Shown here: positions 26,223 to 38,067 of the stretch, piece by piece
Position numbering within the stretch: the first letter of the stretch is position 1
Layout of the letters: each line of letters begins with the position of its first letter
Notes under the pieces: model-generated
Database searches by the model: none
Told to the model about the DNA's origin: nothing
Seen by the model: the letters and a program-made list of their open reading frames with translations, nothing else
From: Rutidosis leptorrhynchoides
Lineage: Eukaryota; Streptophyta; Magnoliopsida; Asterales; Asteraceae
Assembly (NCBI RefSeq): GCF_046630445.1
Contig: NC_092335.1
Span: 629,021,501-629,085,500 of the forward strand
Direction of reading: 5' to 3'
Length of the DNA: 64,000 nucleotides
Position numbers and translations under genes: made by a program

Positions 26223-26630
26223 AATTATAATCAATATATATTGTATTTATTACTAATATTTATATATAACAAGTTATATACTTATTTTCCATTAAAACCA
26301 TGTTTATAGAGTTTACTTATTCGTATATGCATCGTTTTAAATACAATTTTTATATCATTATGTATCTATACTTCTACGTATATCGTATTAGTATTTATTA
26401 TACATATCGTGGTTATATCCATAGTACTATCTTAATATATCATAACATTAATCATATTTAATGCAATAAAAATCATATATGATCTTATACTTATTTTAGT
26501 AATCATGATAATTATAATAATAACAAATAATAATAATAATAATAATACTTATAATGCTCTAATGCTAATACTTAATAATAACTAATGTTAATAACAATAA
26601 ATAATTATCACAACAATAATAAATATTAAT

Positions 26631-26631
<1 letters not shown>

Positions 26632-26723
<92 letters not shown>
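26632..26723. repeat. (AAT)n microsatellite
   Basis: AAT run in the LTR; the paralogue is at 52157-52245. A second, upstream AAT tract is short here (about 26527-26548) but long in the other LTR (52001-52074). Confidence 0.95.
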
Positions 26724-26724
<1 letters not shown>

Positions 26725-28154
26725 GTATTAATAATTAATATTAATGAGTAATAAGATTAACAATAATAAGTAATTAAATAAAAACTACCTCAAAAATGAA
26801 TTCCAAAATAAACAGCCCATGTGTGGCTCGAGCTTCAGACCTCTCGAAACCCGACACAACCTCCCAACCATCACGCTGTTTGATTTTATCTGTTATGATT
26901 CTATCCTAAACTATTATACACCATTTCTGTTTTTCTTTCATCTTCTCCATTTACAACCCATTCAACTAATCGAGTTTAAGAACCAACTTCAACACGTATC
27001 GATTTACTTTAGGATGTTATATTGAATTTAGAAACCATTAACACTTATTATTTACCGGATTAACAAAAAAAAAAAAAAATAAAATTAAAACAGGAGGCTG
27101 CTGCTGCAGACCGTGGCTGTTAGAACAAAGAAAAAAGAAAAATAAATCAAGAATTTAAGAACGTTTTAGTTAAAGATTTCTACATGAAAAAGATTTCAAA
27201 TCATTCCTAGACACTATAAAAATTATCAATTTAACTCAAATTAAAACAGACAATTCGAATTTTACTGAAGAACAAACGTTGACTTTTAAAATTTCAAACT
27301 TTGACTCAAAAATTTGAAGTCGATATAACGAATTGGGATTTTATATTTTGCAGAACGTTTTAGCATGGGATTCCTAACATAACTACGTTTATAGATTTTG
27401 AAATTCAATTCGTATTCGAGTTTTTGATAAAAAGTTACAAGAACAGGGCAGTTCATCTATTTCTAATAATTTGATTTTTAATTTCGGTGTTTAGGTTGAG
27501 AATTTGATAGCAAATAGTTACATATCAATTAAATAACAACATTACAGCTCATTTGATTCCACTTAAACCTTGTTTGCTAGCTTGATTGGTACGAAAAGTG
27601 AATTAATCAGAAAGAAAAATTGAAGTCGACATAACAGCTCTTGTTTGTTAATATGACTTAATTGTACTGATCGTACTAATTTTCAGTTTTAAAACAATTT
27701 ATAGAATAGTTTGATAAAGATAGAAAACTGAATACAAAAATTATATGTATAATTATAATATTAATTATTATATATTCAGTATATATATATATCGTGTAAT
27801 GTATCTGTGTATATATATATCTATTTTGTACCTGTATAATGTATATATTTGTATCACGTATCAGTTCATATATCTGTTGTACATATATCGTATATATATA
27901 TATATATATATATATCTATTTTATGTATTATAATTAATCTTTTTATTTAATAAATCTAATCTAATAATAATAATAATACTCTTAATATTATAATAATAAT
28001 AATGATGATATAATAATAATAATATTATTATTATTAGTAATGATAATAATAATAAGTATAAAATTTATAACTATAATATTATTAATAATAGTAATAGTAA
28101 TATTAATTATATTAATGTTATTATTATTATTATTAATGATAATAATAATGCTAG

Positions 28155-28206
<52 letters not shown>

Positions 28207-28394
28207 AACTTCATATCTATATGTTATATATTGAAAATATTACTATTAATAATACTAATTTTAATATTAATATTAATATTGACAATAATAAAGAAAGTAA
28301 TAATAACATTCTTAGTATAACAATTATATTTTTAACTTGTAATTACATATATTATTATTACAATTTATTAATTTTTTAATATTTAATAATTTCA

Positions 28395-28395
<1 letters not shown>

Positions 28396-28460
<65 letters not shown>

Positions 28461-28537
28461 CAACATATTTTGAATATTTAATATCTATACATTTTATATA
28501 TTGTGATGTTCAAAATCAATAATTATGTATAGTAATC

Positions 28538-28613
<76 letters not shown>

Positions 28614-28664
28614 CCACTGTTACTTATTTAATTATATCTTGAATAATAAGTAAATAAATATATA

Positions 28665-28742
<78 letters not shown>
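28396..28742. repeat. Cluster of three (AT)n tracts
   Basis: AT runs at 28396-28459, 28541-28611 and 28670-28742. In the other LTR the last two, and the roughly 60 bp between them, are replaced by one tract (54003-54081). Confidence 0.9.
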
Positions 28743-28747
<5 letters not shown>

Positions 28748-28902
28748 CAATAATCTCAGAGTATAGCATTTTATACTTTGTTAATATTGACAAATTATTT
28801 CCGAAATCATTTGTGTTCAATATACATTTATATATTTAAAATAACAAGTTTTAATTATTTTAAGTTGTCTTAAATCACAAAATAGTCCACTAATATATTT
28901 AA

Positions 28903-28907
28903 TTTAT
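28903..28907. repeat. Target-site duplication TTTAT (left)
   Basis: Matches TTTAT at 45978-45982 on the other side of the Athila element. The empty paralogous site at 54243-54247 has one copy. Confidence 0.95.
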
Positions 28908-29371
28908 TGATAATGCTAAAAACGAACATATATTTCATAGCATTATTCCTCAAAAAAGACAAGCTTTTAGTTGCAACTGTTCTATTTACAAGTGATATTC
29001 GTTTAAATAATAAAAGGTGAAGACAAAAGACAGATTCGACGAATTGAAGACGCAAATGACCAAAAAGCTCAAAAGTACAAAATACAATCAATGAGGTTCC
29101 AATTATTGATAAGAAACGTCTCAAAATTACAAGAGTACAAGATTCAAAACGCAAAGTACAAGATATTAAATTGTACGCAAGGACGTTCAAAAATCCGGAA
29201 CCGGGACCAGAGTCAACTCTCAACGCTCGATGCAACGGACTAAAAATTACAAGTCAACTATGCATATGAATATAATATAATATATAATTAATTCTTAAAA
29301 TTAATATATATATTATATTATATTTATAAAACGTCGGCACAAGGAAACAAGCAACATGTGAGCTCTCTCAG

Positions 29372-29423
29372 CTGGCCATGCGATCGCATGGCCAGGAAGA
29401 AGAAAGTCCATGCGATCGCATGG
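29372..29423. promoter_or_regulatory. Palindrome pair 1 (U3 of 5' LTR)
   Basis: A perfect 24-bp palindrome at 29372-29395 (inner 20: GGCCATGCGATCGCATGGCC) and a perfect 16-bp one at 29408-29423 (CCATGCGATCGCATGG). The centres are 29383.5 and 29415.5, 32 bp apart. The pair ends 24 bp before the TATA box. Confidence 0.85.
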
Positions 29424-29447
29424 CATGAAAAGTCAGGCCACATCTCC

Positions 29448-29454
29448 TATAAAT
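29448..29454 (+). promoter_or_regulatory. Putative TATA box of the 5' LTR
   Basis: TATAAAT in otherwise mixed sequence, just after the palindrome pair; the same arrangement is in the 3' LTR (44522). The transcription start is inferred, not shown. Confidence 0.5.
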
Positions 29455-30913
29455 TCGCAGTTTGGTGAATGCAAAAAAATATATCTTTTATCTTCTCCAT
29501 TCATACGTAATATTTATATTTATAATTTATATTTTAATTTTAATTTTAATTATAATTCTAATAATAAGGGTATGTTAACGAATGTTGTAAGGGTGTAAGT
29601 CGAAATTCTGTCCGTGTAACGCTACGCTATTTTTAATCATTGTAAGTTATGTTCAACCTTTTAAATTTAATGTCTCGTAGCTAAGTTATTATTATGCTTA
29701 TTTAATCCGAAGTAATCATGATGTTGGGCTAATTACTAAAATTGGGTAATTGGGTTTTGTACCATAATTGGAGTTTGGACAAAAGAACGACACTTGTGGA
29801 AATTAGACTATGGGCTATTAATGGGCTATATATTTGTTTAACTAAATGATAGTTTATTAATGTTAATATAAAGATTTACAATTGGGCGTCGCTATAAATT
29901 ATCATATACACTCGATCGGACACGATGGGCGGGGTATTTATATGTACGAATAATCGTTCATTTAACCGGACACGGGAATGGATTAATAGCCACTAGAATT
30001 ATTAAAACAGGGGTGAAATTATGTACAAGGACACTTGGCATAATTGATAACAAAGTATTAAAACCTTGGGTTACACTCAGTCGACATCCTGGTGTAATTA
30101 TTAAACAAAGTATTAAAATCTTGTTACAGTTTAAGTCCCCAATTAGTTGGAATATTTAAACTTCGGGTATAAGGATAATTTGACGAGGACACTCGCACTT
30201 TATATTTATGACTGATGGACTGTTATGGACAAAAACCAGACGAACATATTAAATAATCCAGGACAAAGGACAATTAACCCATGGGCATAAAACTAAAATC
30301 AACACGTCAAACATCATGATTACGGAAGTTTAAATAAGCATAATTCTTTTATTTCATATTTTATTTCCTTTATTTTATATTTAATTGCACTTCTAATTAT
30401 CGCATTTTATTTATTGTTATTGTATTTAATTGCACTTTAATTTTCGTACTTTTTAATTATCGCAAGTTTATTTTATCGCACTTTTATTTATCGAAATTTC
30501 ATTATCGTTATTTACTTTACGCTTTAATTTAAGTCTTGTATTTATTTTTAATATTTTACATTTGGTTTTAACTGCGACTAAAGTTTTAAAATCGACAAAC
30601 CGGTCATTAAACAGTAAAAACCCCCCTTTATAATAATAATATTACTTATATATATATTTGTATTTCTATAAAAGTAAACTAATATAGCGTTAAGCTTTGT
30701 TTAAAGATTTTCCCTGTGGAACGAACCGGACTTACTAAAAACTACACTACTGTACGATTAGGTACACTGCCTATAAGTGTTGTAGCAAGGTTTAAGTATA
30801 TCCATTTTATAAATAAATAAATATCTTGTGTAAAATTGTATCGTATTTAATAGTATTTCCTTCTAAAATTTAATAGTATTTTATACCCCTTAGCTTTAAC
30901 ATCAAGTTATTTT

Positions 30914-30933
30914 TGGCGCCGCTGCCGGGGATC
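30914..30933 (+). other. Primer-binding site, tRNA-Asp
   Basis: TGGCGCCGCTGCCGGGGATC begins 9 bp after the LTR. It is complementary to the 3' end of plant tRNA-Asp with one mismatch (C in place of T at the ninth base), the usual Athila primer. Confidence 0.9.
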
Positions 30934-32382
30934 AATCTAGCTTAAAAGCCGGAAGCACAACGCTAATATAAAAAAAAAAAGATTTTTATTTTTAGTTTAC
31001 TTTTATAAAAAAATACACTTTTGTAAAAATACGTTTTAATATATTCAAAAATATATATAAAAAAAACAAAAATATAAATATTTTTTTTAGAGTTTGTTAA
31101 ATATTTAAGTTCTATAAAAGTTTCTTTATCTTTATTTTGTAAAAATAAAATTTTTATTTAATTTATAAATATATTTTATAAATATATTATTCAGCAAAAA
31201 AAAAAAATTAATTCGGCCTGTACTGTAGCAGCCCATTCTGTGGCCCGAAACCCTAGCCCATGCGATCTCATGGCTGGGTAACTTAGGACTCATGCGATCG
31301 CATGAGCCCGTCTGACACGCCACAGTTGACTGAACCAGCATTTATTACGGGTATTATTATTTATTATTAATCTAAAACCCTATTTAGGGTTATATATTTT
31401 ATAATTTAATTTAGTTTTTATATTTAATTTGTATTTTTATGTTTAATTAGTTTATTTAAAGTTTAAAATTAATAGTTTTATTAAATAAATAATATAAAAA
31501 TAATATTTTTATAAAAATTGTACTTTTTACAACTTTTTATATATTTTTATATTTTGTCCCTTTTTAATAGTTTTTGCGTAATATTTGTATTTTTCGCTCG
31601 TATTTATTTTTAATTCATAGTTTTGCCATAGTTATTTTTATTTCTAGATTTTTAGGCCTTGCCGTAAAATCCCTTAAGTACTTTTTTTTAGATTAAGATT
31701 TAGGTGCTTTAGAATTTTGCGACGCCTTTTTAAGTTTTAGTACCTTTTTAAGTTATTTCCATTTGGGATATAGTTTTACTTGTAAGCTTTAAGACGCAAC
31801 TTTTAGTTTTAAATTTTTAGTTCCTTTTTAAGTTTAGACGCGCTATTTTCTTATTTCTCGATGCCTTTTACCTATGTATCAATTATCATTCCAATTAGTA
31901 ATCTCAATTTGCGATTATAATTTTAAGTTAGTGGTAGTAATAAGGTTGGGTTAGGCGAATGTTTTAAAGTTTTATAAGTCACTCTTTTTATTTCTTATTT
32001 TTCAACGCCTTTTTCAATTTTTCTTTTCTTTTTCGACCTTTTTCGACGCGCTCTTTTTCTTTCTTATTTCTCGCTATTCTAGTTTTTAGGACATAGATTT
32101 TTATTCTACTTCTTATCTAAATTTCTTAAAATTACGAAAATTTATTTTAAGTGGTTAAATTGATAGACATCAAAATTTTCTGGTTCGTAGTAATAGTTGG
32201 ATTTGTACGTGGACCGGGTTATTGGAGCCAAACAGTCCTCAATTATATTGAGACCAAACGAATCCTGCCCCTCTGCTGCATCTTTTGGCTATTCGAAACG
32301 TGGGCAAAATCAGAAAAGTCTATTAATTGGATAACTTATATAATTTTTCTTTCCTTTTAAAAACTAATAGGATATTCAGTGA
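30934..32382 (+). other. Long 5' leader of the Athila element
   Basis: 1.45 kb AT-rich, non-coding. It holds palindrome pair 2 (31258-31306). A 69-codon frame (32151-32360) ends 22 bp before gag and shows no domain; it may be an upstream ORF or chance. A sequence resembling a branch point and acceptor (CTAATAGGATATTCAG) lies just before the gag ATG. Confidence 0.6.
31258..31306. promoter_or_regulatory. Palindrome pair 2 (5' leader)
   Basis: CCATGCGATCTCATGG (31258-31273, one mismatched arm position) and CTCATGCGATCGCATGAG (31289-31306, perfect). The centres are 31265.5 and 31297.5, again 32 bp apart. ACTGTAGC lies upstream at 31222, as it does before pair 3. Confidence 0.8.
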
Positions 32383-34026
32383 ATGCACCGAGCAAGACGT
32401 TCATCACCTTTTGTACGTTCACCACCTGTAACTAGATCAAGACATCTAACTAATATTGTCGCCGTTGATAATCCATTTTTTGAACCCGACCTCACAATTG
32501 AGAATCCAGAGAATATTCAGGGACGATTCATAGATCCTGAACCACTAAACTTTCCTCCAGAACCACCAATCATTCAAACAGAGATTGTTGAGGAACGAAC
32601 CATTAAATCAGAATCCTCTAGTGATTCCGATTCAACAAATTCAATAATGGAAGTAATAGAACCTTTAAGTATGGAAGACCGAATGAGAGCTAAACGCACT
32701 GGCCAAGGTCACGCAATTACTCATCCAAACATTAATGCGCCAGATTATGAAATCAAAGGACAAATTCTACACATGGTGACTAATCAATGCCAATTTAGTG
32801 GTGCGCCGAAGGAAGATCCAAATGAACATCTACGTACCTTTAATAGGATCTGCACACTATTTAAAATCCGAGAAGTTGAGGATGAACAGATATATCTCAT
32901 GTTATTTCCCTGGACTTTAAAGGGAGAAGCCAAAGATTGGTTGGAATCGTTACCTGAAGGGGCGATCGATACATGGGACGTTTTAGTTGAAAAATTTCTT
33001 AAACAATTCTTTCCGGCATCTAAAGCCGTAAGACTTCAAGCAGAAATTGTTACGTTTACAAAGAAATCGAATGAAACTCTATATGAGGTGTGGACAAGAT
33101 TTGGAAAGTTATTAAGAGGATGTCCGCAACATGGTTTAGATACCTGCCAAATAGTACAAATATTCTACCAAGGATGCGACATCACTACAAGGAAAGACAT
33201 AGATATAGCAGCTGGTGGTTCTATTATGAAGAAAACAGAAACTGATGCTTATAAAATTATTGATAACACTGCTTCCCACTCACAAAAGTGGCACCAAGAA
33301 AAAGATATCGTTAGATCATCTAAAGCAGCTAGAGCCGATTCTAGCCATGACTTAGATTCCATTTCCGTAAAGATAGATGCTGTCGAGAGACGAATGAAAA
33401 AGATGACTAAAGATGTTCACTCAATACGAATTAGTTGTGAGCAGTGTGGAGGACCACATTTGACAAAAGATTGTCTCAGTATTGAATTAACAATGGAACA
33501 AAGAGAGAATATTTCATACATAAACCAAAGGCCTGGAAATAATTATCAGAATAATTATCAACCGCCAAGACCGATTTACAATCAAAACCAGAATTATAAC
33601 CGAAATATTCCATACAACAACCAACAAGGTCCTAGCAATCAACAAGTATCCAACAATACTTACAATCAGCAAAGACCTAATTTTCAAAATAAACTACCAC
33701 AACAAACCGATGATAAAAAGCCGAATTTAGAAGATATGATGACGAAGCTAGTTGAAACTCAAACGCAGTTTTTCACATCTCAAAAACAAACCAATGAACA
33801 AAATGCTCAAGCATTTAGAAATCAACAAGCTTCTATTCAAAATCTGGAACAAGAAGTAAGTAACCTAGCAAGGTTAATAGGTGAAAGAAAACCGGGAAGT
33901 TTACCTAGTGATACAAATGCTAATCCCCGAAATGAAACAGCTAAAGCTATTACCACAAGAAGTGGTACAACACTTAAATCACCTGAAATACCTGTAACTT
34001 CTGATGAAACTATTCCTACTCCATAA
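32383..34026 (+). CDS. gag: Athila Gag
   Basis: 547 codons from ATG to TAA. Gag forms the virus-like particle and binds the RNA. The N-terminus is basic then acidic (Ser/Asp/Glu stretch near 70-95). A Retrotrans_gag-type capsid domain spans roughly 120-280, with AKDWLESLPEGAIDTW and the F-L-K-Q-F-F-P motif. A zinc knuckle CX2CX3HX4C is at 352-364 (C352, C355, H359, C364), the spacing usual in Athila. An Asn/Gln-rich stretch (about 385-450) and a coiled-coil-like segment (about 455-510) follow. The frame is the same as pol: the stop at 34024-34026 is the only break between them, so the ancestral form was probably a single Gag-Pol frame and the TAA is either a nonsense mutation or a suppressible stop. 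The sequence around it (CCA TAA GAA CCA CAA) fits a CAA to TAA change. Confidence 0.93.
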   Translation: MHRARRSSPFVRSPPVTRSRHLTNIVAVDNPFFEPDLTIENPENIQGRFIDPEPLNFPPEPPIIQTEIVEERTIKSESSSDSDSTNSIMEVIEPLSMEDRMRAKRTGQGHAITHPNINAPDYEIKGQILHMVTNQCQFSGAPKEDPNEHLRTFNRICTLFKIREVEDEQIYLMLFPWTLKGEAKDWLESLPEGAIDTWDVLVEKFLKQFFPASKAVRLQAEIVTFTKKSNETLYEVWTRFGKLLRGCPQHGLDTCQIVQIFYQGCDITTRKDIDIAAGGSIMKKTETDAYKIIDNTASHSQKWHQEKDIVRSSKAARADSSHDLDSISVKIDAVERRMKKMTKDVHSIRISCEQCGGPHLTKDCLSIELTMEQRENISYINQRPGNNYQNNYQPPRPIYNQNQNYNRNIPYNNQQGPSNQQVSNNTYNQQRPNFQNKLPQQTDDKKPNLEDMMTKLVETQTQFFTSQKQTNEQNAQAFRNQQASIQNLEQEVSNLARLIGERKPGSLPSDTNANPRNETAKAITTRSGTTLKSPEIPVTSDETIPTP

Positions 34027-34149
34027 GAACCACAACATGAACAAGATAAGGAAACAGAACCGGTAGTTGAAAAGGTTAATGAAGATAACACAGCTAAGGA
34101 TAAACCTTATGTTAAACCATATCAACCACCACTTCCTTACCCGAGTAAA

Positions 34150-37100
34150 ATGAAAAAAGAGAAACTTGAAGCCGAGCAATCCAAATTCTTGGATATGTTT
34201 AAACAGATAAATGTAAATCTTCCTTTCATTGATGTGATTTCAGGAATGCCTAGATATGTTAAATTTCTGAAAGATCTGATCACAAATCGAAAGAAAATGG
34301 AAGAACTCTCGGCTGTTACTATGAATGCTAATTGTTCAGCAGTGCTGTTGAATAAGATACCAGAAAAACTATCTGATCCAGGAAGTTTCACAATTCCATG
34401 TTTTCTGGGCAGTCTTAGTTCAATAGAAGCATTAGCAGATTTAGGTGCTAGTATAAATCTAATGCCGTATTCACTATACGCTAAACTAGACCTTGGAGAA
34501 TTGAAACCAACAAGAATAAGCATACAACTAGCCAATCGATCAATAAAATATCCTAGAGGGATAATGGAGAACATGCTAGTTAAAGTTAGTACTTTAGTAT
34601 TTCTAGTAGATTTTGTTGTTCTGGACATGGAAGAAGATTCTCAAGTTCCTCTCATATTAGGAAGACCATTCTTAAACACGGCTAAAGCAATGATAGACGT
34701 GTTCGGTAAGAAATTGACCCTAAGTATAGAGGACGAGAGTGTTACCTTTTCAGTTGATAGAGCAATACAACAACCACAATCTGCAGATGATACATGTTAT
34801 TATATTCAAACTATAGATTCACATGCAGAATTATTAGAAGAATTTCCAGAATTACAAGGAACAGGAGAATGTTCTTTAGGAGAAGGAACAGAACAAATTA
34901 ATGAATCTGAAATGTTAGCTACACTAATAGCTAATGGATATGAACCAACAACAGAAGAAATTCAAATACTAAAAGAAGAAGACAGATATCGATACAAATC
35001 ATCGATAGAAGAACCTCCGAAATTAGAGTTAAAGCCACTTCCAAACCATTTGGAATACGCTTATTTACATTGTGAATCTGAATTACCTGTAATAATATCG
35101 TCTTCTCTTACTGAAAATGAGAAATCACAACTCATTTCTGTGTTGAAAGCTCATAAACCAGCCATTGCATGGAAGATTCATGATATTAAAGGAATAAGTC
35201 CTTCGTATTGCACACATAAAATCCTTATGGAAGAAGGTCATAAAACGTATGTGCAACGCCAACGAAGACTAAATCCTAATATGCAAGATGTAGTTAAGAA
35301 AGAAATTATTAAAATGCTAGATGCAGGTTTGATATATCCAATTTCTGATAGTCCATGGGTAAGCCCAGTTCAATGCGTACCTAAGAAGGATGGCATGACT
35401 GTCATTACAAATGAAAAAAATGAGCTTATTCCTACTAGGACTGTAACAGGATGGCGTGTATGTATTGATTATAGAAAATTAAGTGACGCCACCAGAAAAG
35501 ATCACTTTCCCTTACCTTTCATTGATCAAATGTTGGAAAGATTAGCCGGAAATAGTTACTATTGTTTTCTAGATGGATTTTCCGGATATTTTCAAATTCC
35601 AATAGCACCCGAGGACCAAGAGAAAACCACGTTCACGTGCCCTTATGGTACTTTTGCTTACAAACGCATGCCATTTGGACTTTGCAACGCCCCTGCAACC
35701 TTTCAAAGGTGCATGATGGCGATTTTTCACGACATGATAGAAGAATGCATGGAAGTTTTCATGGATGACTTTTCAGTCTTCGGTGATACATTTGAAACAT
35801 GTTTAGCTAATCTTGAACGAATGCTTATTAGATGCGAACAATCAAATCTAGTACTTAATTGGGAGAAATGCCATTTCATGGTTAAAGAAGGCATTGTTCT
35901 TGGACATAAAATTTCAAAAGAAGGAATTGAAGTGGATAGAGCTAAAGTAGATGTAATTGCTAAACTTCCACATCCCACCAATGTTAGAGGAGTTAGGAGT
36001 TTTCTAGGGCATGCCGGTTTTTATCGACGTTTCAAAAAAGATTTTTCTAAAATTGCCACTCCTATGAATAAACTCCTAGAAAAAGATGCTCCATTCATCT
36101 TTTCAGATGAATGCATCAAATCTTTTAATATTCTTAAAGAGAAACTAACTAATGCGCCGATCATGATAACACCAAATTGGAATCTACCGTTTGAATTAAT
36201 GTGCGATGCAAGTGATTTTGCAATGGGAGCCGTTTTAGGACAAAGGATTGAAAAACGATTTCAACCTATATATTATGCTAGTAAGACGTTACAAGGAGCA
36301 CAAACGAACTATACAACTACTGAAAAAGAACTCCTTGCTATTGTATTTGCTTTTGACAAATTTCGATCATATCTCGTTCTAAGATACCTATTTTCGAAAC
36401 AAGATGCCAAACCAAGATTAATCCGTTGGATCTTACTCTTACAAGAGTTTGATATTGAAATCCGAGATAAAAAGGGAGCAGAAAATCTCGCCGCTGATCA
36501 TCTTTCTCGTCTTGAAAATCCCGAATTAGAAATTCTAAATGAATCGGCCATACAAGACAACTTTCCTGATGAATATCTATTGAAGATAGATTATAATGAA
36601 ATTCCATGGTTTGCAGACTATGCAAACTACTTAGTATGTGCATTCCTTGAAAAAGGATTATCGTACCAAAAACGAAAGAAATTCTTCAGTGATATAAAAC
36701 ACTATTTCTGGGAAGATCCACATTTGTTTAAAAGTTGTCCCGATGGAATAAGACGCCGATGTGTATTCGGAGATGAAGCTAGTAAAATTTTAAACCATTG
36801 TCACACAGGACCAACAGGAGGGCATTATGGGCCTCAACTAACAGCAAGAAAAGTTTATGATGCTGGATTCTATTGGCCTACAATTTACAAAGACGTACAC
36901 CTTCTTTGCAAATCCTGTGATGCTTGTCAAAGGGCCGGAAAAATAAGTCAACGTGATGAAATGCCACAAAATGTTATCCATGTATGTGAAGTATTTGACA
37001 TTTGGGGTATTGACTTTATGGGTCCATTTCCAAAATCTCATAATAATCTATATATTCTTGTAGCCATTGATTATGTATCCAAATGGGCAGAAGCACAAGC

Positions 37101-37896
37101 TCTCCCAACTAACGATGCACGAGTTGTAGTCAACTTTTTAAAACGTCTTTTTGCAAGGTTTGGAACACCGAAAGCTTTAATAAGTGATCGGGGTACTCAT
37201 TTCTGTAATAATCAACTTGAAAAAGTTCTTAAAAGATATGGAGTAACTCATAAAATCTCCACCGCATATCATCCACAAACAAGTGGACAAGTTGAAAATA
37301 CCAACCGAGCTTTAAAACGTATTCTAGAGAAAACTGTAGGATCAAATCTGAAGGAATGGTCCATTAAATTAGAGGATGCACTCTGGGCTTTTAGAACAGC
37401 CTACAAAACTCCAATTGGAACCACACCTTTTAGACTTGTTTATGGAAAAGCATGTCATCTTCCAGTAGAAATTGAACACAAAGCATTTTGGGCTTTGAAG
37501 ACATGTAATCTTGATTTACATGAAGCTGGACGTCTACAGTTAAGTCAACTAAACGAATTAGAAGAATTAAGACATGAAGCATACGAAAATTCGTTAATCT
37601 ATAAGGAAAGAACGAAGAAATGGCATGATAAAAGAATCAGAAGTTTAAAAGAATTTAAAGAAGGAGACAGAGTTCTTCTTTTCAATTCACGATTCAAGCT
37701 ATTTCCTGGAAAATTGAAATTAAGATGGTCTGGACCATTCATAGTCAAAAGAGTTTTCCCATACGGAACGATAGAATTAATAAATTCAAATGGGATTGAA
37801 TTTAAAGTTAATGGTCACAGAGTTAAACACTACATAGATAGTCCAATGGAATTCGACAATGAAGTTAATCACAATTTCGATACCACAGCTAACTAA
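34150..37896 (+). CDS. pol: Athila Pol: protease, RT, RNase H (partly deleted), integrase
   Basis: 1248 codons from the first ATG after the gag stop; the frame is open from 34027. Aspartic protease around residues 90-180 has DLGAS at 97-101 and ILGRPF later. Reverse transcriptase about 390-600 has the [11 protein letters not shown] box, [12 protein letters not shown] and the catalytic FMDD at 537-540. RNase H about 680-790 keeps CDAS (D686 region), TEKELL (E725) and AADHLSR, but about a dozen residues that normally include the third acidic residue are missing between L744 and R745, in frame. Integrase about 880-1100 has an HHCC zinc site (H883, H892, C920, C923), D954, D1013 and E1049. The end has a GPY/F-like [15 protein letters not shown]. 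There is no chromodomain, as in Athila. The RNase H gap probably blocks reverse transcription by this copy. Confidence 0.93.
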   Translation: MKKEKLEAEQSKFLDMFKQINVNLPFIDVISGMPRYVKFLKDLITNRKKMEELSAVTMNANCSAVLLNKIPEKLSDPGSFTIPCFLGSLSSIEALADLGASINLMPYSLYAKLDLGELKPTRISIQLANRSIKYPRGIMENMLVKVSTLVFLVDFVVLDMEEDSQVPLILGRPFLNTAKAMIDVFGKKLTLSIEDESVTFSVDRAIQQPQSADDTCYYIQTIDSHAELLEEFPELQGTGECSLGEGTEQINESEMLATLIANGYEPTTEEIQILKEEDRYRYKSSIEEPPKLELKPLPNHLEYAYLHCESELPVIISSSLTENEKSQLISVLKAHKPAIAWKIHDIKGISPSYCTHKILMEEGHKTYVQRQRRLNPNMQDVVKKEIIKMLDAGLIYPISDSPWVSPVQCVPKKDGMTVITNEKNELIPTRTVTGWRVCIDYRKLSDATRKDHFPLPFIDQMLERLAGNSYYCFLDGFSGYFQIPIAPEDQEKTTFTCPYGTFAYKRMPFGLCNAPATFQRCMMAIFHDMIEECMEVFMDDFSVFGDTFETCLANLERMLIRCEQSNLVLNWEKCHFMVKEGIVLGHKISKEGIEVDRAKVDVIAKLPHPTNVRGVRSFLGHAGFYRRFKKDFSKIATPMNKLLEKDAPFIFSDECIKSFNILKEKLTNAPIMITPNWNLPFELMCDASDFAMGAVLGQRIEKRFQPIYYASKTLQGAQTNYTTTEKELLAIVFAFDKFRSYLVLRYLFSKQDAKPRLIRWILLLQEFDIEIRDKKGAENLAADHLSRLENPELEILNESAIQDNFPDEYLLKIDYNEIPWFADYANYLVCAFLEKGLSYQKRKKFFSDIKHYFWEDPHLFKSCPDGIRRRCVFGDEASKILNHCHTGPTGGHYGPQLTARKVYDAGFYWPTIYKDVHLLCKSCDACQRAGKISQRDEMPQNVIHVCEVFDIWGIDFMGPFPKSHNNLYILVAIDYVSKWAEAQALPTNDARVVVNFLKRLFARFGTPKALISDRGTHFCNNQLEKVLKRYGVTHKISTAYHPQTSGQVENTNRALKRILEKTVGSNLKEWSIKLEDALWAFRTAYKTPIGTTPFRLVYGKACHLPVEIEHKAFWALKTCNLDLHEAGRLQLSQLNELEELRHEAYENSLIYKERTKKWHDKRIRSLKEFKEGDRVLLFNSRFKLFPGKLKLRWSGPFIVKRVFPYGTIELINSNGIEFKVNGHRVKHYIDSPMEFDNEVNHNFDTTAN

Positions 37897-37908
37897 GTGT
37901 GGGGAGAA
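37895..37908 (+). other. PPT-like motif after pol
   Basis: AAGTGTGGGGAGAA starts two bases before the end of the pol stop codon. It resembles the element's own polypurine tract (43967-43981) and two more copies at 42345 and 42693. Confidence 0.5.
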
Positions 37909-38067
37909 TCAAGTCTTTAAAGGATAATATGTATTTCTGTTAGAGTTAGATTGTCTATTTTCGTGTAGTTTTTGAAAATGGAACCCGAATGGTCTTTCCC
38001 TAGCAGACCCTAAAGAACTAGTCTTCTCCCCCCATTCTGAATTTTTATTTTTTTAGGTTTTTACGAA

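Larger units (their letters stand above)
24832..28907 (-). repeat. 3' LTR of the chromovirus-like element, first segment
   Basis: Colinear with 50321-54240. The remaining 207 bp lie beyond the Athila element at 45983-46189. It contains AT and AAT microsatellites (26157-26219, 26632-26723, 28156-28204, 28396-28459, 28541-28611, 28670-28742) that differ in length from those in the other LTR. ORFs in it are repeat translations or chance. Confidence 0.9.
28908..30904 (+). repeat. 5' LTR of the Athila element
   Basis: 1997 bp, TG...CA ends, colinear with 43982-45977. The promoter-like part has two palindromes (29372-29395, 29408-29423) and TATAAAT at 29448. Minus-strand ORFs (28870-29235) are chance: the same frame appears in the other LTR because the sequence is duplicated. 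Confidence 0.95.

Noticed and set aside
28870..29235. Minus-strand ORF repeated at 43965-44309
   Set aside because: It lies inside the Athila LTRs, so the repetition is only LTR duplication. No known domain.
29372..29423. CRISPR-like repeats
   Set aside because: Only two repeats per place, perfect palindromes, in a plant retrotransposon; no array or cas genes.
32151..32360. 69-codon ORF just before gag
   Set aside because: No motif and no support for translation; kept only as a remark in the leader entry.
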